Source: an uncultured Porphyromonadaceae bacterium (GTDB lineage: Bacteria > Bacteroidota > Bacteroidia > Bacteroidales > Muribaculaceae). Taken from it: DNA of 39,588 nucleotides. The stretch covers positions 1 through 39,588 of the forward strand of contig CAMWNP010000027.1 of assembly GCA_947175645.1 (NCBI GenBank), in the 5' to 3' direction. The stretch's first letter is position 1, and each line of letters starts with the position of its first letter. The notes beneath the pieces are model-generated. The model was not told where the DNA came from. It made no database searches and saw only the letters and a program-made list of their open reading frames with translations. Below, piece by piece: positions 25,517 to 33,275 of the stretch. Both the position numbers and the translations under genes were made by a program.

Positions 25517-28360
25517 ATGAAAAAATCGCTATTCATGTTGGTGACACTCGTGGCGTTGCTCTGCCCCGCGATTGTCAGAGGTGCGGACTATGGTCTGCCC
25601 GCCAATATTCAGGATGGAAACATCCTGCATTGTTTTAACTGGACGGCGGCTGAGGTTAAGGCTGATCTCCCGAAGATTGCCGCTGCCGGATTCGGAACGG
25701 TCCAGATGTCGCCCATGCAACGCCCGGACATTCGCACCGGCTCAAGTTGGCATGATCTTTACCGTCCCTATGACCTTGCTTTCAAAACCTCGGCTTATTG
25801 CTCCGAGGCTGATCTCAAATCGCTTTGTGATGCCGCGGCTGAATATGGAATCAAAATCATAGTTGACGTGGTGGCGAACCATGTTGACAAAACTGCCGGT
25901 TATCACGACACCTGGTGGGATTCCAACGGTCGCGTGCGCTGGAACGGTGGCATCAATTATGGCGACCGTTATTCCATTACTCATGGCCAGTTAGGAGATT
26001 ACGGCGATGTGAATTCCGAGAATGCGGAGGTTATCGCCAAGGGAAAAGCCTATGTTGAAAAACTGAAATCACTTGGTGTGAAGGGTTGCCGTTGGGATGC
26101 TGCAAAGCACATCGGTCTCCCCTCGGAAGGGTGTGACTTCTGGAAAGAAGTTACTTCAGTTCCCGGCATGTATCACTATGGTGAGATTCTTGACAATCCC
26201 GGTCCTAACCCCTCGATTATCAAGGAATATGCCACATACATGTCTGTGACTGACAACAAATACTCCAACTATGCCGCACAAAGCAACGGCGGTATACCCT
26301 CCGGTTTCGGCGGTGACTGGGTTGCCTCTCAGGGACTCAGTGACTCTAAACTGGTCTACTGGGGTGAGAGCCATGATACATATTCCAATGACGAATGGTC
26401 GCAGAATGTGGATCAGTCAGTGATTGACCGCGCTTATGCCGCTTATGCCTGCCGAAACGGCGCCACCGCTCTTTATCTGGCCCGTCCTAATGTAAAAGGT
26501 TTCGGCAATATTAAGGTTGGCAAAGGTTCAACCGCCTATCAGAACAAACACATCGCTGAGGTCAACAAGTTCCGCAACGTTATGGTTGGAAAGAAAGACT
26601 GGTTCGAGTCAAATGGTAACGCATGTTCCATAACACGCCAGAACGGTGGTGCTGTTGTGGTTATGAAAGGGAGCGGAAATGTATCTGTCACCAATGGTGG
26701 CGGTTACTGTCCCGCTGGTACTTACAAGGATAGGGTATCCGGCGGCACTTTCACCGTCACTCCGTCAACCATATCCGGTAACGTGGGAAGTTCCGGTATC
26801 GCCGTCCTTTATAACGATGGCGTTACTCCCGATCCTACTCCCGATCCCGATCCTACTCCTTCCGGTTCAATGTGGATTATCGGTAATGTCGACGGTGCCC
26901 AGTGGACAACTGACAAGGGCGCGGAAATGACCCTGTCCGGCAATGTCTACACTGCCAAAGATGTTAAGTTTGTAGTTGCAGCCGGTGAAACCAAGTGCTA
27001 CTTCAATATCACTGATGCTCTTGGTGCATCATGGACTGCGCTGAACACTGCAGCAAACCGTTATGGAGCCGCAACGGAAGGTCAGGCGGTTACCCTGGGA
27101 ACACCGGTGAGTGTGGTCAAATATGCCAACAACGTCGACGCATCAAACTGTAAGTCATGGACCCTGGCTCCTGGAACTTACACCGTGGCTTTCGATATTG
27201 CCGCAATGACACTTACCGTTACTCAGGGTTCTGTAAATCCTGATCCCGATCCTGATCCCGACCCGGACCCCGATCCTGATCCTGACACATACGTTACCAT
27301 CTATTTCGACAACACTTTGTCCCAGTGGGAAACTCCTTACATTTATTATTGGCCCGAAAGCAGCCCCGCATGGCCCGGTGTACCCATGGAAAAGGTATCT
27401 GATGATGTTTGGAAATACAACTGTCCCGCAGGAACAACCGGTCTGCTGTTCAATGCCGGTGACGGTGACAAAACAAAGACCGCCGATATGGTGGCGGAGA
27501 ATAACCACATCTATTCTCAGGCAGGTGACAAGGGTGAGTACACCGAAGGTGAAGATCCCACTCCTGAACAACCCAAGACCATTTATTTCGACAATGCTTC
27601 ATCAGGATGGGAAACACCCCATATCTACTATTGGCCTGCAAGTACACCCGCATGGCCCGGTGTTCCCATGACATACGTTGAAGGGGATATCTGGAAGTTT
27701 GTATGCCCTGCAGGTACGGCCGGACTTCTGTTTAACGCAGGCGACGGTGACAAAACCAAAACCGGTGATATGATTGCCATTGACAATCACGTTTACACAA
27801 CCGCCGGTGACCAGGGCGTGTATGAAGGTAGCGATCTGGTTACCATACCAGACCACCTCTATATTATAGGTAACATCGAAGATGCGCAGTGGGATACTGC
27901 CAACGGTGTGGAAATGACACGCGATGGCAATAAGTTTACGGCTGACAAAGTGTCATTCACCCTGAATGTACCTTCGCAGGTTCGCGTATTCTTTGACCTG
28001 ACTGATGCTCTTGCTTCTGACATGAACACACTTTACGAAGTGGCAAACCGTTATGGTGCCTCTCAGGAAGGTGTGATCATTACCTTGGGTGAGCCCGCCA
28101 CTATGGTTGAATACAAGAAGAATGATACGGCTTGGGAGTGCCCCGCATGGTCAATGGAGCCCGGATTGTACTCTATAGAAGCGGACTTCGATGCCATGAC
28201 AGTTACCGTAATCAAGTCTTCTTCCGCAGCCGAAGTAACTGTTGATGAAGAAGTTGCTCCGGTCTACTATAACCTTCAGGGTGTGGAAGTTTCCAAACCT
28301 GTTTCCGGAATGTATATCGTTCGCCGCGGAGATAAGTTTACCAAAGAGGTAATCCGCTGA
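25517..28360 (+). CDS. Secreted multi-domain alpha-amylase (GH13) with two CBM26 modules and a C-terminal sorting tag
   Basis: Hydrolyses starch-like alpha-glucans outside the cytoplasm. A signal peptide (1-22) is followed by a GH13 catalytic domain (about 23-434): DVVANH at 117-122, nucleophile D194 in CRWDAAKH, acid E223 in YGEIL, and D287 in ESHDT. Next come a D/P/T linker (435-450), a beta-sandwich module (451-571, MWIIGNVDGAQW...), a DP-repeat linker (572-591), two tandem CBM26-like starch-binding modules (592-676 and 687-771, each with YYWP.S.PAWPGVPM and LLFNAGDGDKTKT), and a second copy of the first module (778-900, LYIIGNIEDAQW...). The C-terminal tag (916-947, YYNLQGVEVSKPVSGMYIVR) is shared with the proteins at 34433 and 35955. 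There is no SusC/SusD pair nearby. Confidence 0.93.
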   Translation: MKKSLFMLVTLVALLCPAIVRGADYGLPANIQDGNILHCFNWTAAEVKADLPKIAAAGFGTVQMSPMQRPDIRTGSSWHDLYRPYDLAFKTSAYCSEADLKSLCDAAAEYGIKIIVDVVANHVDKTAGYHDTWWDSNGRVRWNGGINYGDRYSITHGQLGDYGDVNSENAEVIAKGKAYVEKLKSLGVKGCRWDAAKHIGLPSEGCDFWKEVTSVPGMYHYGEILDNPGPNPSIIKEYATYMSVTDNKYSNYAAQSNGGIPSGFGGDWVASQGLSDSKLVYWGESHDTYSNDEWSQNVDQSVIDRAYAAYACRNGATALYLARPNVKGFGNIKVGKGSTAYQNKHIAEVNKFRNVMVGKKDWFESNGNACSITRQNGGAVVVMKGSGNVSVTNGGGYCPAGTYKDRVSGGTFTVTPSTISGNVGSSGIAVLYNDGVTPDPTPDPDPTPSGSMWIIGNVDGAQWTTDKGAEMTLSGNVYTAKDVKFVVAAGETKCYFNITDALGASWTALNTAANRYGAATEGQAVTLGTPVSVVKYANNVDASNCKSWTLAPGTYTVAFDIAAMTLTVTQGSVNPDPDPDPDPDPDPDPDTYVTIYFDNTLSQWETPYIYYWPESSPAWPGVPMEKVSDDVWKYNCPAGTTGLLFNAGDGDKTKTADMVAENNHIYSQAGDKGEYTEGEDPTPEQPKTIYFDNASSGWETPHIYYWPASTPAWPGVPMTYVEGDIWKFVCPAGTAGLLFNAGDGDKTKTGDMIAIDNHVYTTAGDQGVYEGSDLVTIPDHLYIIGNIEDAQWDTANGVEMTRDGNKFTADKVSFTLNVPSQVRVFFDLTDALASDMNTLYEVANRYGASQEGVIITLGEPATMVEYKKNDTAWECPAWSMEPGLYSIEADFDAMTVTVIKSSSAAEVTVDEEVAPVYYNLQGVEVSKPVSGMYIVRRGDKFTKEVIR
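27236..27285 (+). repeat. Microsatellite-like Asp-Pro codon repeat
   Basis: Tandem GATCCC/GATCCT/GACCCG-type hexamers encode nine consecutive Asp-Pro pairs, forming a flexible extracellular linker before the CBM26 modules. A shorter DPTPDPDPTP linker lies at 26824-26866. Such tracts can vary in length between strains. Confidence 0.85.
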
Positions 28361-28387
28361 AAACAGTCATTCTAATACTTACATAAT

Positions 28388-28545
28388 GAGGGAGTGTCAA
28401 AATTTTCGGTTTGACACTCCCTCTTAAGTTTTGTCAGAAAAGGTCAGATGCAAGGCGTTGAGGATGAGGACTATAGGAGTATACATAAGTATGTGACTGA
28501 GTCCGAATTCCGAAAGCAACGGCACAGATGGCATATTATGACACA
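28388..28545 (-). repeat. Convergent-junction hairpin repeat, copy 3 (inverted)
   Basis: Read on the minus strand, it begins GTGTGTCATAATATGCC (near 28545), contains CCTCATCCTCAACGCC and CATCTGACC, and ends in a perfect 14-bp hairpin: GAGGGAGTGTCAAA (28388-28401) with TTTGACACTCCCTC (28410-28423). In copies 1 and 2 the stem is GAGGCTGTGTC/GACACAGCCTC, so both arms changed together here. It lies between the amylase stop and the tolC relic and supplies the relic's last 39 codons and stop. Confidence 0.8.
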
Positions 28546-28813
28546 CAGCCTGGTTGGCGAAATTATGGCTCGTGGAGAATCCTACGGACGGAAGCCAAGC
28601 ATCCTTGGCTGAGCCTATGGATTCTTCGGCATCAAGGATCGAGAGTACGTTTCGTCGGATTTCAGGATTGCTTTCCACTGCGCGTTCCACACATCGGCTG
28701 AAGGTCCAGACGTTTGACCCGGAAATGCTGTCAGCGGTTTGTGCTGACGCATACAATGGGAACATGGTCCATAAGGATGCGCCAAGGACCGTGATTATCT
28801 TTAAAGGTTTCAT
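28424..28813 (-). pseudogene. Truncated TolC-family outer-membrane efflux gene
   Basis: Residues 1-90 are a normal TolC/OEP beginning: signal peptide MKPLKIITVLGASLWTMFPL...ASAQ, then VWTFSRCVERAVESNPEIRR and IGSAKDAWLPSVGFSTSHNF. A full protein would be about 450 residues. After V90 (near 28544) the frame passes into repeat copy 3 and stops 39 codons later, so the barrel and most of the tunnel are missing. No remainder of tolC lies on the other side of the repeat, so the event was a deletion or rearrangement, not a simple insertion. The promoter (28835-28866) still looks intact, so a short secreted peptide might still be made. Confidence 0.85.
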
Positions 28814-28834
28814 AATTGTAGACTAAATCAGGTA

Positions 28835-28866
28835 CAAAAATACCGATATTATTCATTGATTACAAA
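28835..28866 (-). promoter_or_regulatory. Intact promoter of the truncated tolC gene
   Basis: On the minus strand, TTTG (28866-28863), 20 bases, then TATTTTTG (28842-28835): a full consensus match upstream of the ATG at 28813. Confidence 0.65.
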
Positions 28867-28991
28867 TATATTCGGCATAAACGCCTGAATTATATCCGGA
28901 TAGCCGATTTCTGCCAACAAACGGCTTGATGTGGCACGCAGTTCTTAATGATTGTTAAACAAGAGCCGGATTATCGCGCTATGTTCATATA

Positions 28992-29852
28992 TTATAATGT
29001 GAAATAGTCAGCCGGATTGACTCTGTCTCCGTCAAGCCACAGTTCAAACTCGAGGAGGGGGTTTTTCGTTGGCATGCTCCCAATGGATTGACCTGAAAGC
29101 ACCTTGTCTCCGTCAGAAACACGCGCCCTGTCAAGTCCGCGGTAAACCGAGATGAAATTCAGCGGATGCTGGATGATGACTGTGGCACCCGAACCGGGGG
29201 TAAAGTATGATGCTATTACGCGCCCTCCGTAGCAACTGTTCACTGATGCGCCGGAAGGTGTGATATATACCGGCTGGGTCACCTGAGATGACTGCTCCTC
29301 TCCTATTGCGGTACCCCCTTTAACAGGTGCTACAAACGGCAGAATCTTGCTGGGGAGCGGGGTAAGCACAGAGAGTTTATATTTCTCCTCCTCTTCATGG
29401 CGGGCGACAAATGCCGTTTCAACCTTGGATGTAGGAAGCAGGGAGTCTACAGGTATTAGGTGGATTGAATCCTCCGTGACTACGACCGGAATCTCGGCAA
29501 TCTCAGGATCCGGAAGCAGAAGGGCCATCATGTTTTCAAGGTAAACGGTTTGATTGGCAACCACGGCTGTGAGCGAGTCGGTCTGCGAGTCAAGTCGCTC
29601 ATAGGCATTGCGGCTGTCGCGGTTAAGGTAGCCGGGTAGAAGAAAACTGAATGGGGTGAATGTGATCAGAAGCACACCTAAAGCAACCGCTATCATCAGG
29701 AATCCAACTATAGTGGCAATCACTCGGGGACGCGTAAGCCTTACTCCCCAAACCTCTTGCAGACGGTTCAGATCCACGATGCTCAGTTTCCATGAACCCC
29801 GTAGTTTGAATTTCTCCTTCTCGCTGTTTCTATTTAACGGATTCTTTTTCAT
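28992..29852 (-). CDS. Membrane-anchored M23 (LytM)-fold protein with degenerate active site
   Basis: A 286-residue protein with a basic cytoplasmic N-terminus, one transmembrane helix at about 44-66, a possible coiled segment (75-110), and a C-terminal LytM/M23 domain (about 190-284; SGASVNSCYGGRVIASYFTP, VIIQHPLNFISVYRGL, VSDGDKVLSGQSIG). Active M23 enzymes have a HX(n)D motif and HXHFE near the end. Here the last motif reads LLEFELWLDG and the first His/Asp pair is not visible, so zinc binding is probably lost. By analogy with EnvC and NlpD it may activate or position a peptidoglycan amidase. The 178 bases between it and the tolC relic hold no gene. Confidence 0.85.
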   Translation of the reverse strand: MKKNPLNRNSEKEKFKLRGSWKLSIVDLNRLQEVWGVRLTRPRVIATIVGFLMIAVALGVLLITFTPFSFLLPGYLNRDSRNAYERLDSQTDSLTAVVANQTVYLENMMALLLPDPEIAEIPVVVTEDSIHLIPVDSLLPTSKVETAFVARHEEEEKYKLSVLTPLPSKILPFVAPVKGGTAIGEEQSSQVTQPVYITPSGASVNSCYGGRVIASYFTPGSGATVIIQHPLNFISVYRGLDRARVSDGDKVLSGQSIGSMPTKNPLLEFELWLDGDRVNPADYFTL

Positions 29853-29859
29853 TTGTTGA

Positions 29860-29890
29860 CAAATGTAATAATTATCTCTGAAACGGCAAA
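29860..29890 (-). promoter_or_regulatory. Promoter of the M23-fold gene, nearly leaderless
   Basis: On the minus strand, TTTG (29890-29887), 19 bases, then TACATTTG (29867-29860), both exact. The ATG begins only seven bases after the box, so the transcript would have a leader of a few bases or none. There is no alternative Met for more than 50 codons. Confidence 0.6.
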
Positions 29891-30175
29891 ATAAAAAAAG
29901 ATTCCAACGGATTCGGAATCATCGATTAACAAGCGCGATTAAGAATGTTAAAGGCTATGATTTGTTACGTGTTAAATGTCTGCTGATCAAATGATTATTG
30001 CTTTAAGAATGCATGAGACAGGAGTTTGTGATGTTAAAAAGTTCAGATGTGTCTGAACAAAAAATGAATCAATGCCGTTATCATTACATAACATCAGGAA
30101 CGCATGAAACAAATGAGTGCTGTTCACAATTCAACTAAAAAAAGAAATAATCATAATCCAAAAAATTCAAGTAAC
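29891..30175 (+). promoter_or_regulatory. OmpA upstream region with a leader hairpin
   Basis: 285 bases between the divergent M23-fold and OmpA genes hold no other gene. A perfect hairpin GTTCAGA (30041-30047)-TGTG-TCTGAAC (30052-30058) is followed by six A. It lies about 120 bases before the ATG, as an operator or a leader structure. No exact -7 box was found; TATGATTTG at 29956-29964 has one extra base. Confidence 0.4.
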
Positions 30176-31387
30176 ATGAGAAAGCAAACTATCTTAACAA
30201 TGGCCGCTTGTGGTGCTGCTCTTTTTATGGCAAATCAGGCTAAAGCACAGGACGCTGTGGTTGTGGAACAAGAATCAATCAGCGTAGTTCAGGCCCCGGA
30301 GAGCAAAGATCACTATTATTCAACAGGTCGTGACAATTGGTTCATTCAGTTCGGCGCAGGTATCCAGTCTCCATTTGCTGAGAATCATCTTGAAAAAGGT
30401 GATGCCAAACACCACATCACCGCAGTCTATGACTTTGCTTTCGGTAAGTGGTTCTCACCTTACTTAGGTTGGCGTCTGGCGTTCAACGGAGGTGCAATCC
30501 ACTATGATGACATGCAGTATACCAAAGCCAAGATGGTCAACGGTAGTTTTGACCTCATGTGGGATATGACAAATACAATCGGAGGTGTTAATCCTTCCCG
30601 TCCCGTAAGCGTTGTGCCTTTTGTTGGAGTAGGTGGAAACTATCTCTGGGATATCCGCGGATATCAGGGAAACATCGCTACTGACGGTGGCAAGATTAAA
30701 AATTCACAGTGGAGCCTCCCTGTTTCAGCAGGTATCCAGTTCCGCTTCCGCACAAGCCGCTACGTTGACCTCTTCCTTGAAGGACGCGCACAGTTCATGG
30801 GTGACAACTTCAACAATATAGCATGGGGTGAACCTGTCGACATCAACCTTATGGCTATCGGCGGTGTGGCAATCAACATCGGCGGATCAGATTTCAAGAA
30901 ATATAATCCTACTGATAACCTCGCTTACATCAGTTCTCTGAACAATCAGATCAATGAACTCCGTGGTCAGGTGGCAGCAACTACAGCCGCTCTTGCAGCA
31001 GCCGAGGCTCAACTTCCTTGTCCTCCCCAGCAGGTTGTGGTTGAACAGACTGAAGTGGTTTCCGCACCTCTCTTCCCCACTGTTCGCTTCACTATCAATT
31101 CCGCACGCATCAGCGATGAAGAAATGGTCAACGTCTACAACATGGCTCAGTACATGACGGAAAACCCCGAAGTGAACGTAGTAATCAAGGGTTATGCTGA
31201 TGAAGACACCGGTACTGCAAACTATAACATGGGTCTTTCTGAACGCCGTGCCAAAGCAGTCTACAACGTACTCGTCAACACTTACGGAATCAATCCTGAC
31301 CGTCTGACAGTTCAGCCTGAAGGTAGCAACAGCCAGGTTTACGACACTAACAACTGGAACCGTATCGTAATCTTCGCAGGAAAATAA
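30176..31387 (+). CDS. OmpA-family outer-membrane protein
   Basis: A 403-residue major outer-membrane protein that links the outer membrane to peptidoglycan. I start at the ATG at 30176 (MRKQTILTMAACGAALFMANQAKAQ, a clean signal peptide); the longer frame adds 24 polar residues. Residues of about 40-250 form the beta-barrel (WFIQFGAGIQSPF, YLGWRLAFNGG, FLEGRAQFMGDNF). An alanine-rich coiled-coil segment (NNQINELRGQVAATTAALAA) leads to the C-terminal OmpA peptidoglycan-binding domain (FPTVRFTINSARI, VVIKGYADEDTGTANYN, LSERRAKAVYNVL). A strong terminator follows directly. The codon choice looks like that of a highly expressed gene. Confidence 0.95.
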   Translation: MRKQTILTMAACGAALFMANQAKAQDAVVVEQESISVVQAPESKDHYYSTGRDNWFIQFGAGIQSPFAENHLEKGDAKHHITAVYDFAFGKWFSPYLGWRLAFNGGAIHYDDMQYTKAKMVNGSFDLMWDMTNTIGGVNPSRPVSVVPFVGVGGNYLWDIRGYQGNIATDGGKIKNSQWSLPVSAGIQFRFRTSRYVDLFLEGRAQFMGDNFNNIAWGEPVDINLMAIGGVAINIGGSDFKKYNPTDNLAYISSLNNQINELRGQVAATTAALAAAEAQLPCPPQQVVVEQTEVVSAPLFPTVRFTINSARISDEEMVNVYNMAQYMTENPEVNVVIKGYADEDTGTANYNMGLSERRAKAVYNVLVNTYGINPDRLTVQPEGSNSQVYDTNNWNRIVIFAGK

Positions 31388-31411
31388 TCTTAAATCCTAT
31401 ATCATAAACAG

Positions 31412-31458
31412 CAAATAAAGAGCGCCTCAATTCGGGCGCTCTTTATTTGTTTTTTTCT
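31412..31458 (+). terminator. Rho-independent terminator after the OmpA-family gene
   Basis: AAATAAAGAGCGCC pairs with GGGCGCTCTTTATTT around the loop TCAATTC, followed by a T-rich tail. Confidence 0.92.
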
Positions 31459-31486
31459 TATGGTGTTGGAGTTCCGGGATCCCCCC

Positions 31487-31526
31487 TAAAACAACATAAG
31501 CCAAGCGGATGCTTGACTTATGTTGT
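31487..31526 (-). terminator. Hairpin downstream of tRNA-Ser
   Basis: Minus-strand transcripts leaving the tRNA gene meet ACAACATAAGTCAAGC/GCTTGGCTTATGTTGT, a 16-bp stem with one mismatch around a four-base loop. It is followed by TTTTAG, so it is probably the tRNA terminator. Confidence 0.75.
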
Positions 31527-31528
31527 TG

Positions 31529-31615
31529 CGGAGAGGACGAGATTCGAACTCGTGGTAGGATTACTCCTACGACAGTTTAGCAAACTGTTGGTTTCAGCCA
31601 CTCACCCACCTCTCC
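31529..31615 (-). tRNA. tRNA-Ser (GCT)
   Basis: An 87-base tRNA. Acceptor GGAGAGG/CCTCTCC with discriminator G at 31529; anticodon stem ACAGT/ACTGT around TTGCTAA, with anticodon GCT read from 31581-31579; a long variable arm (GTAGGA/TCCTAC) typical of serine tRNAs; T loop TTCGAAT. It reads AGC/AGU codons. CCA is not fully encoded. Confidence 0.96.
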
Positions 31616-31734
31616 TTTGAATGTGGATTGTTGCTTTTGCAGTGCAAAGTTACGACTTTTTTTTTATTCGTGCAAGTGGTTGGGAGATTTTTTTATTCAA
31701 CCCGGCAATTTTTACTTTTATTATAATGTCGGAT

Positions 31735-31765
31735 TTTGTTATAGGCGAAAAAATTAGTAATTTTG
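31735..31765 (+). promoter_or_regulatory. Promoter of the rhomboid-rhomboid-EEP operon
   Basis: TTTG (31735-31738), 19 bases, then TAATTTTG (31758-31765). It shares AAAAAATTAGTAATTTTGC with the glf promoter. It overlaps the TTG at which the longest frame begins, so the true start is the ATG at 31793. Confidence 0.75.
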
Positions 31766-31792
31766 CATCTTGAAATACCAACGCAATATCAG

Positions 31793-32527
31793 ATGTTCCG
31801 ACGATATTTTCAGAATCTTCCGCCAGTAACAAAAAACCTTCTTATAATAAACCTGATTGTTTGGCTTGCAATCAATCTGATCCGCAGAGGTGATATAATT
31901 GTTGAGTACGGCGCTCTGTACTATATAGGCTCACCATACTTCAAGCCTTACCAGTTGATTACATACATGTTCATCCAGAAGGAGTTCATGCACCTGTTTT
32001 TCAATATGTTCGCTCTGTTCATGTTCGGGCGAACGCTTGAATATGTGCTCGGTAGCAAGCGGTTTCTGTTCTACTACATAAGTTGCGGAATTGGGGCGGC
32101 GCTCATCCAGATGGGGGTGTTCGCCGTGGTGATAGGTGATTATGAACTCCCTCAGGCCGTAAGCGCTGCCATGGCCAACGGCATGTCGGACGTCCGGATA
32201 TCGGAGGCTGACTATTATCAGTTGATGCATGGGGTGGGGCACTACTTCTTCGTACCTACCATAGGTGCATCGGGTGCAGTCTACGGTATTCTGCTTGGTT
32301 TCGGAATGTTATTCCCCAACCAGCCGTTATATCTCATGTTTATTCCGGTACCTATCAAGGCAAAATGGATGGTGTTAGGCTATGGAGTCCTTGAACTCGT
32401 ACAGGGTCTGGGCCGGTTTCAAGGAGATAACGTTGCCCACTTCGCTCATCTTGGAGGAATGATAATCGGCTTGTTCATAATCCTTTACTGGAAGAAAAAG
32501 GGAGTTGTCGGGAATGGATATTACTAA
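31793..32527 (+). CDS. Rhomboid family intramembrane serine protease
   Basis: A 244-residue polytopic membrane protein that cleaves transmembrane segments. The motif HLFFN (near 67-71) supplies the oxyanion side. GASGAVYG supplies the catalytic S160 and AHFAHLGG the catalytic H219, a complete Ser-His dyad. About six helices are visible. The start at 31793 is chosen from the promoter at 31735-31765. The 3' end overlaps the second rhomboid gene by 14 bases. It is the first of three overlapping genes; its substrates are unknown. Confidence 0.93.
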   Translation: MFRRYFQNLPPVTKNLLIINLIVWLAINLIRRGDIIVEYGALYYIGSPYFKPYQLITYMFIQKEFMHLFFNMFALFMFGRTLEYVLGSKRFLFYYISCGIGAALIQMGVFAVVIGDYELPQAVSAAMANGMSDVRISEADYYQLMHGVGHYFFVPTIGASGAVYGILLGFGMLFPNQPLYLMFIPVPIKAKWMVLGYGVLELVQGLGRFQGDNVAHFAHLGGMIIGLFIILYWKKKGVVGNGYY

Positions 32528-33275
32528 GGTTATGCGTAATGCCACACCCACTCTTGTGGTAGGCAATATCCTGGTTTTTCTTTCTGTAAGGCTGTTATAT
32601 GCTTTTGCAGGAGTGGACTGGTTGCACCTCCTTGCCTTACCATCGTCATGGAGCGTGGCTATACGTGAACCCTGGACAGTGTTTACTTATATGGTAACAC
32701 AATTTGACCTCTGGCAACTGATTTTCAATATGTTGTGGCTCTGGTGGACGGGTAGTCTGCTCTCATCTCTTAAAGGAAATTCAACCGTAATCTGTGCATA
32801 TCTGTCGGGCGGTCTTGCCGGAGCGGCAGCCTTCCTTCTTTACAACCTGGCGGATTTCTCATCAGGTCCACTCATAGGAAGCAGTTGTTCTGTTCTTTCG
32901 GTTATGATATGCCTTGCCGTGGTTGCACCTGACATGCGGGTCAATATGTTGCTGTTGGGAAGAGTGAGACTCAAATGGATAATACTTGCAACTTTACTGC
33001 TATATGCTTTCGGAAACGGATTATCGTTTCCGGCAGCCTCGGTGGCTCATCTTGCAGGTGCGGTGGCCGGCGCAGGACTGGGTATAATCTGCCGTATGCA
33101 CCCCAATCGTGGCAAGAAACATGTTTCACAACGGGATAACGGATTGAAAATCAACGGTGACGACGAACTCATCCTCAATGGACTCCTTGACAAGGTACGC
33201 CGTTCCGGCTATGCTTCCCTGACCCCCGTCGAGCGTAGAATGCTCATTGAAATAACAAACAGAATAGGTAAATGA
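32514..33275 (+). CDS. Second rhomboid-like protein with altered motifs
   Basis: A 253-residue, six-helix rhomboid-fold protein starting at the ATG at 32514; the longer frame begins at a TTG three codons upstream. Where the first rhomboid has HLFFN it has QLIFN. Where that has GASG it has GSSC (S124 could be the nucleophile). It keeps AHLAG (H179). The dyad residues are thus present but the oxyanion histidine is lost. It could be an active divergent protease or a partner of the first rhomboid. The C-terminal cytoplasmic tail of about 60 residues includes LLDKVRRSGYASLTPVERRML. It overlaps both neighbours. Confidence 0.88.
   Translation: MDITKVMRNATPTLVVGNILVFLSVRLLYAFAGVDWLHLLALPSSWSVAIREPWTVFTYMVTQFDLWQLIFNMLWLWWTGSLLSSLKGNSTVICAYLSGGLAGAAAFLLYNLADFSSGPLIGSSCSVLSVMICLAVVAPDMRVNMLLLGRVRLKWIILATLLLYAFGNGLSFPAASVAHLAGAVAGAGLGIICRMHPNRGKKHVSQRDNGLKINGDDELILNGLLDKVRRSGYASLTPVERRMLIEITNRIGK

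Noticed and set aside
27236-27285. Regular hexamer repeats that could suggest a CRISPR or VNTR locus
   Set aside because: They are in frame within the amylase and encode an Asp-Pro linker. There are no spacers.
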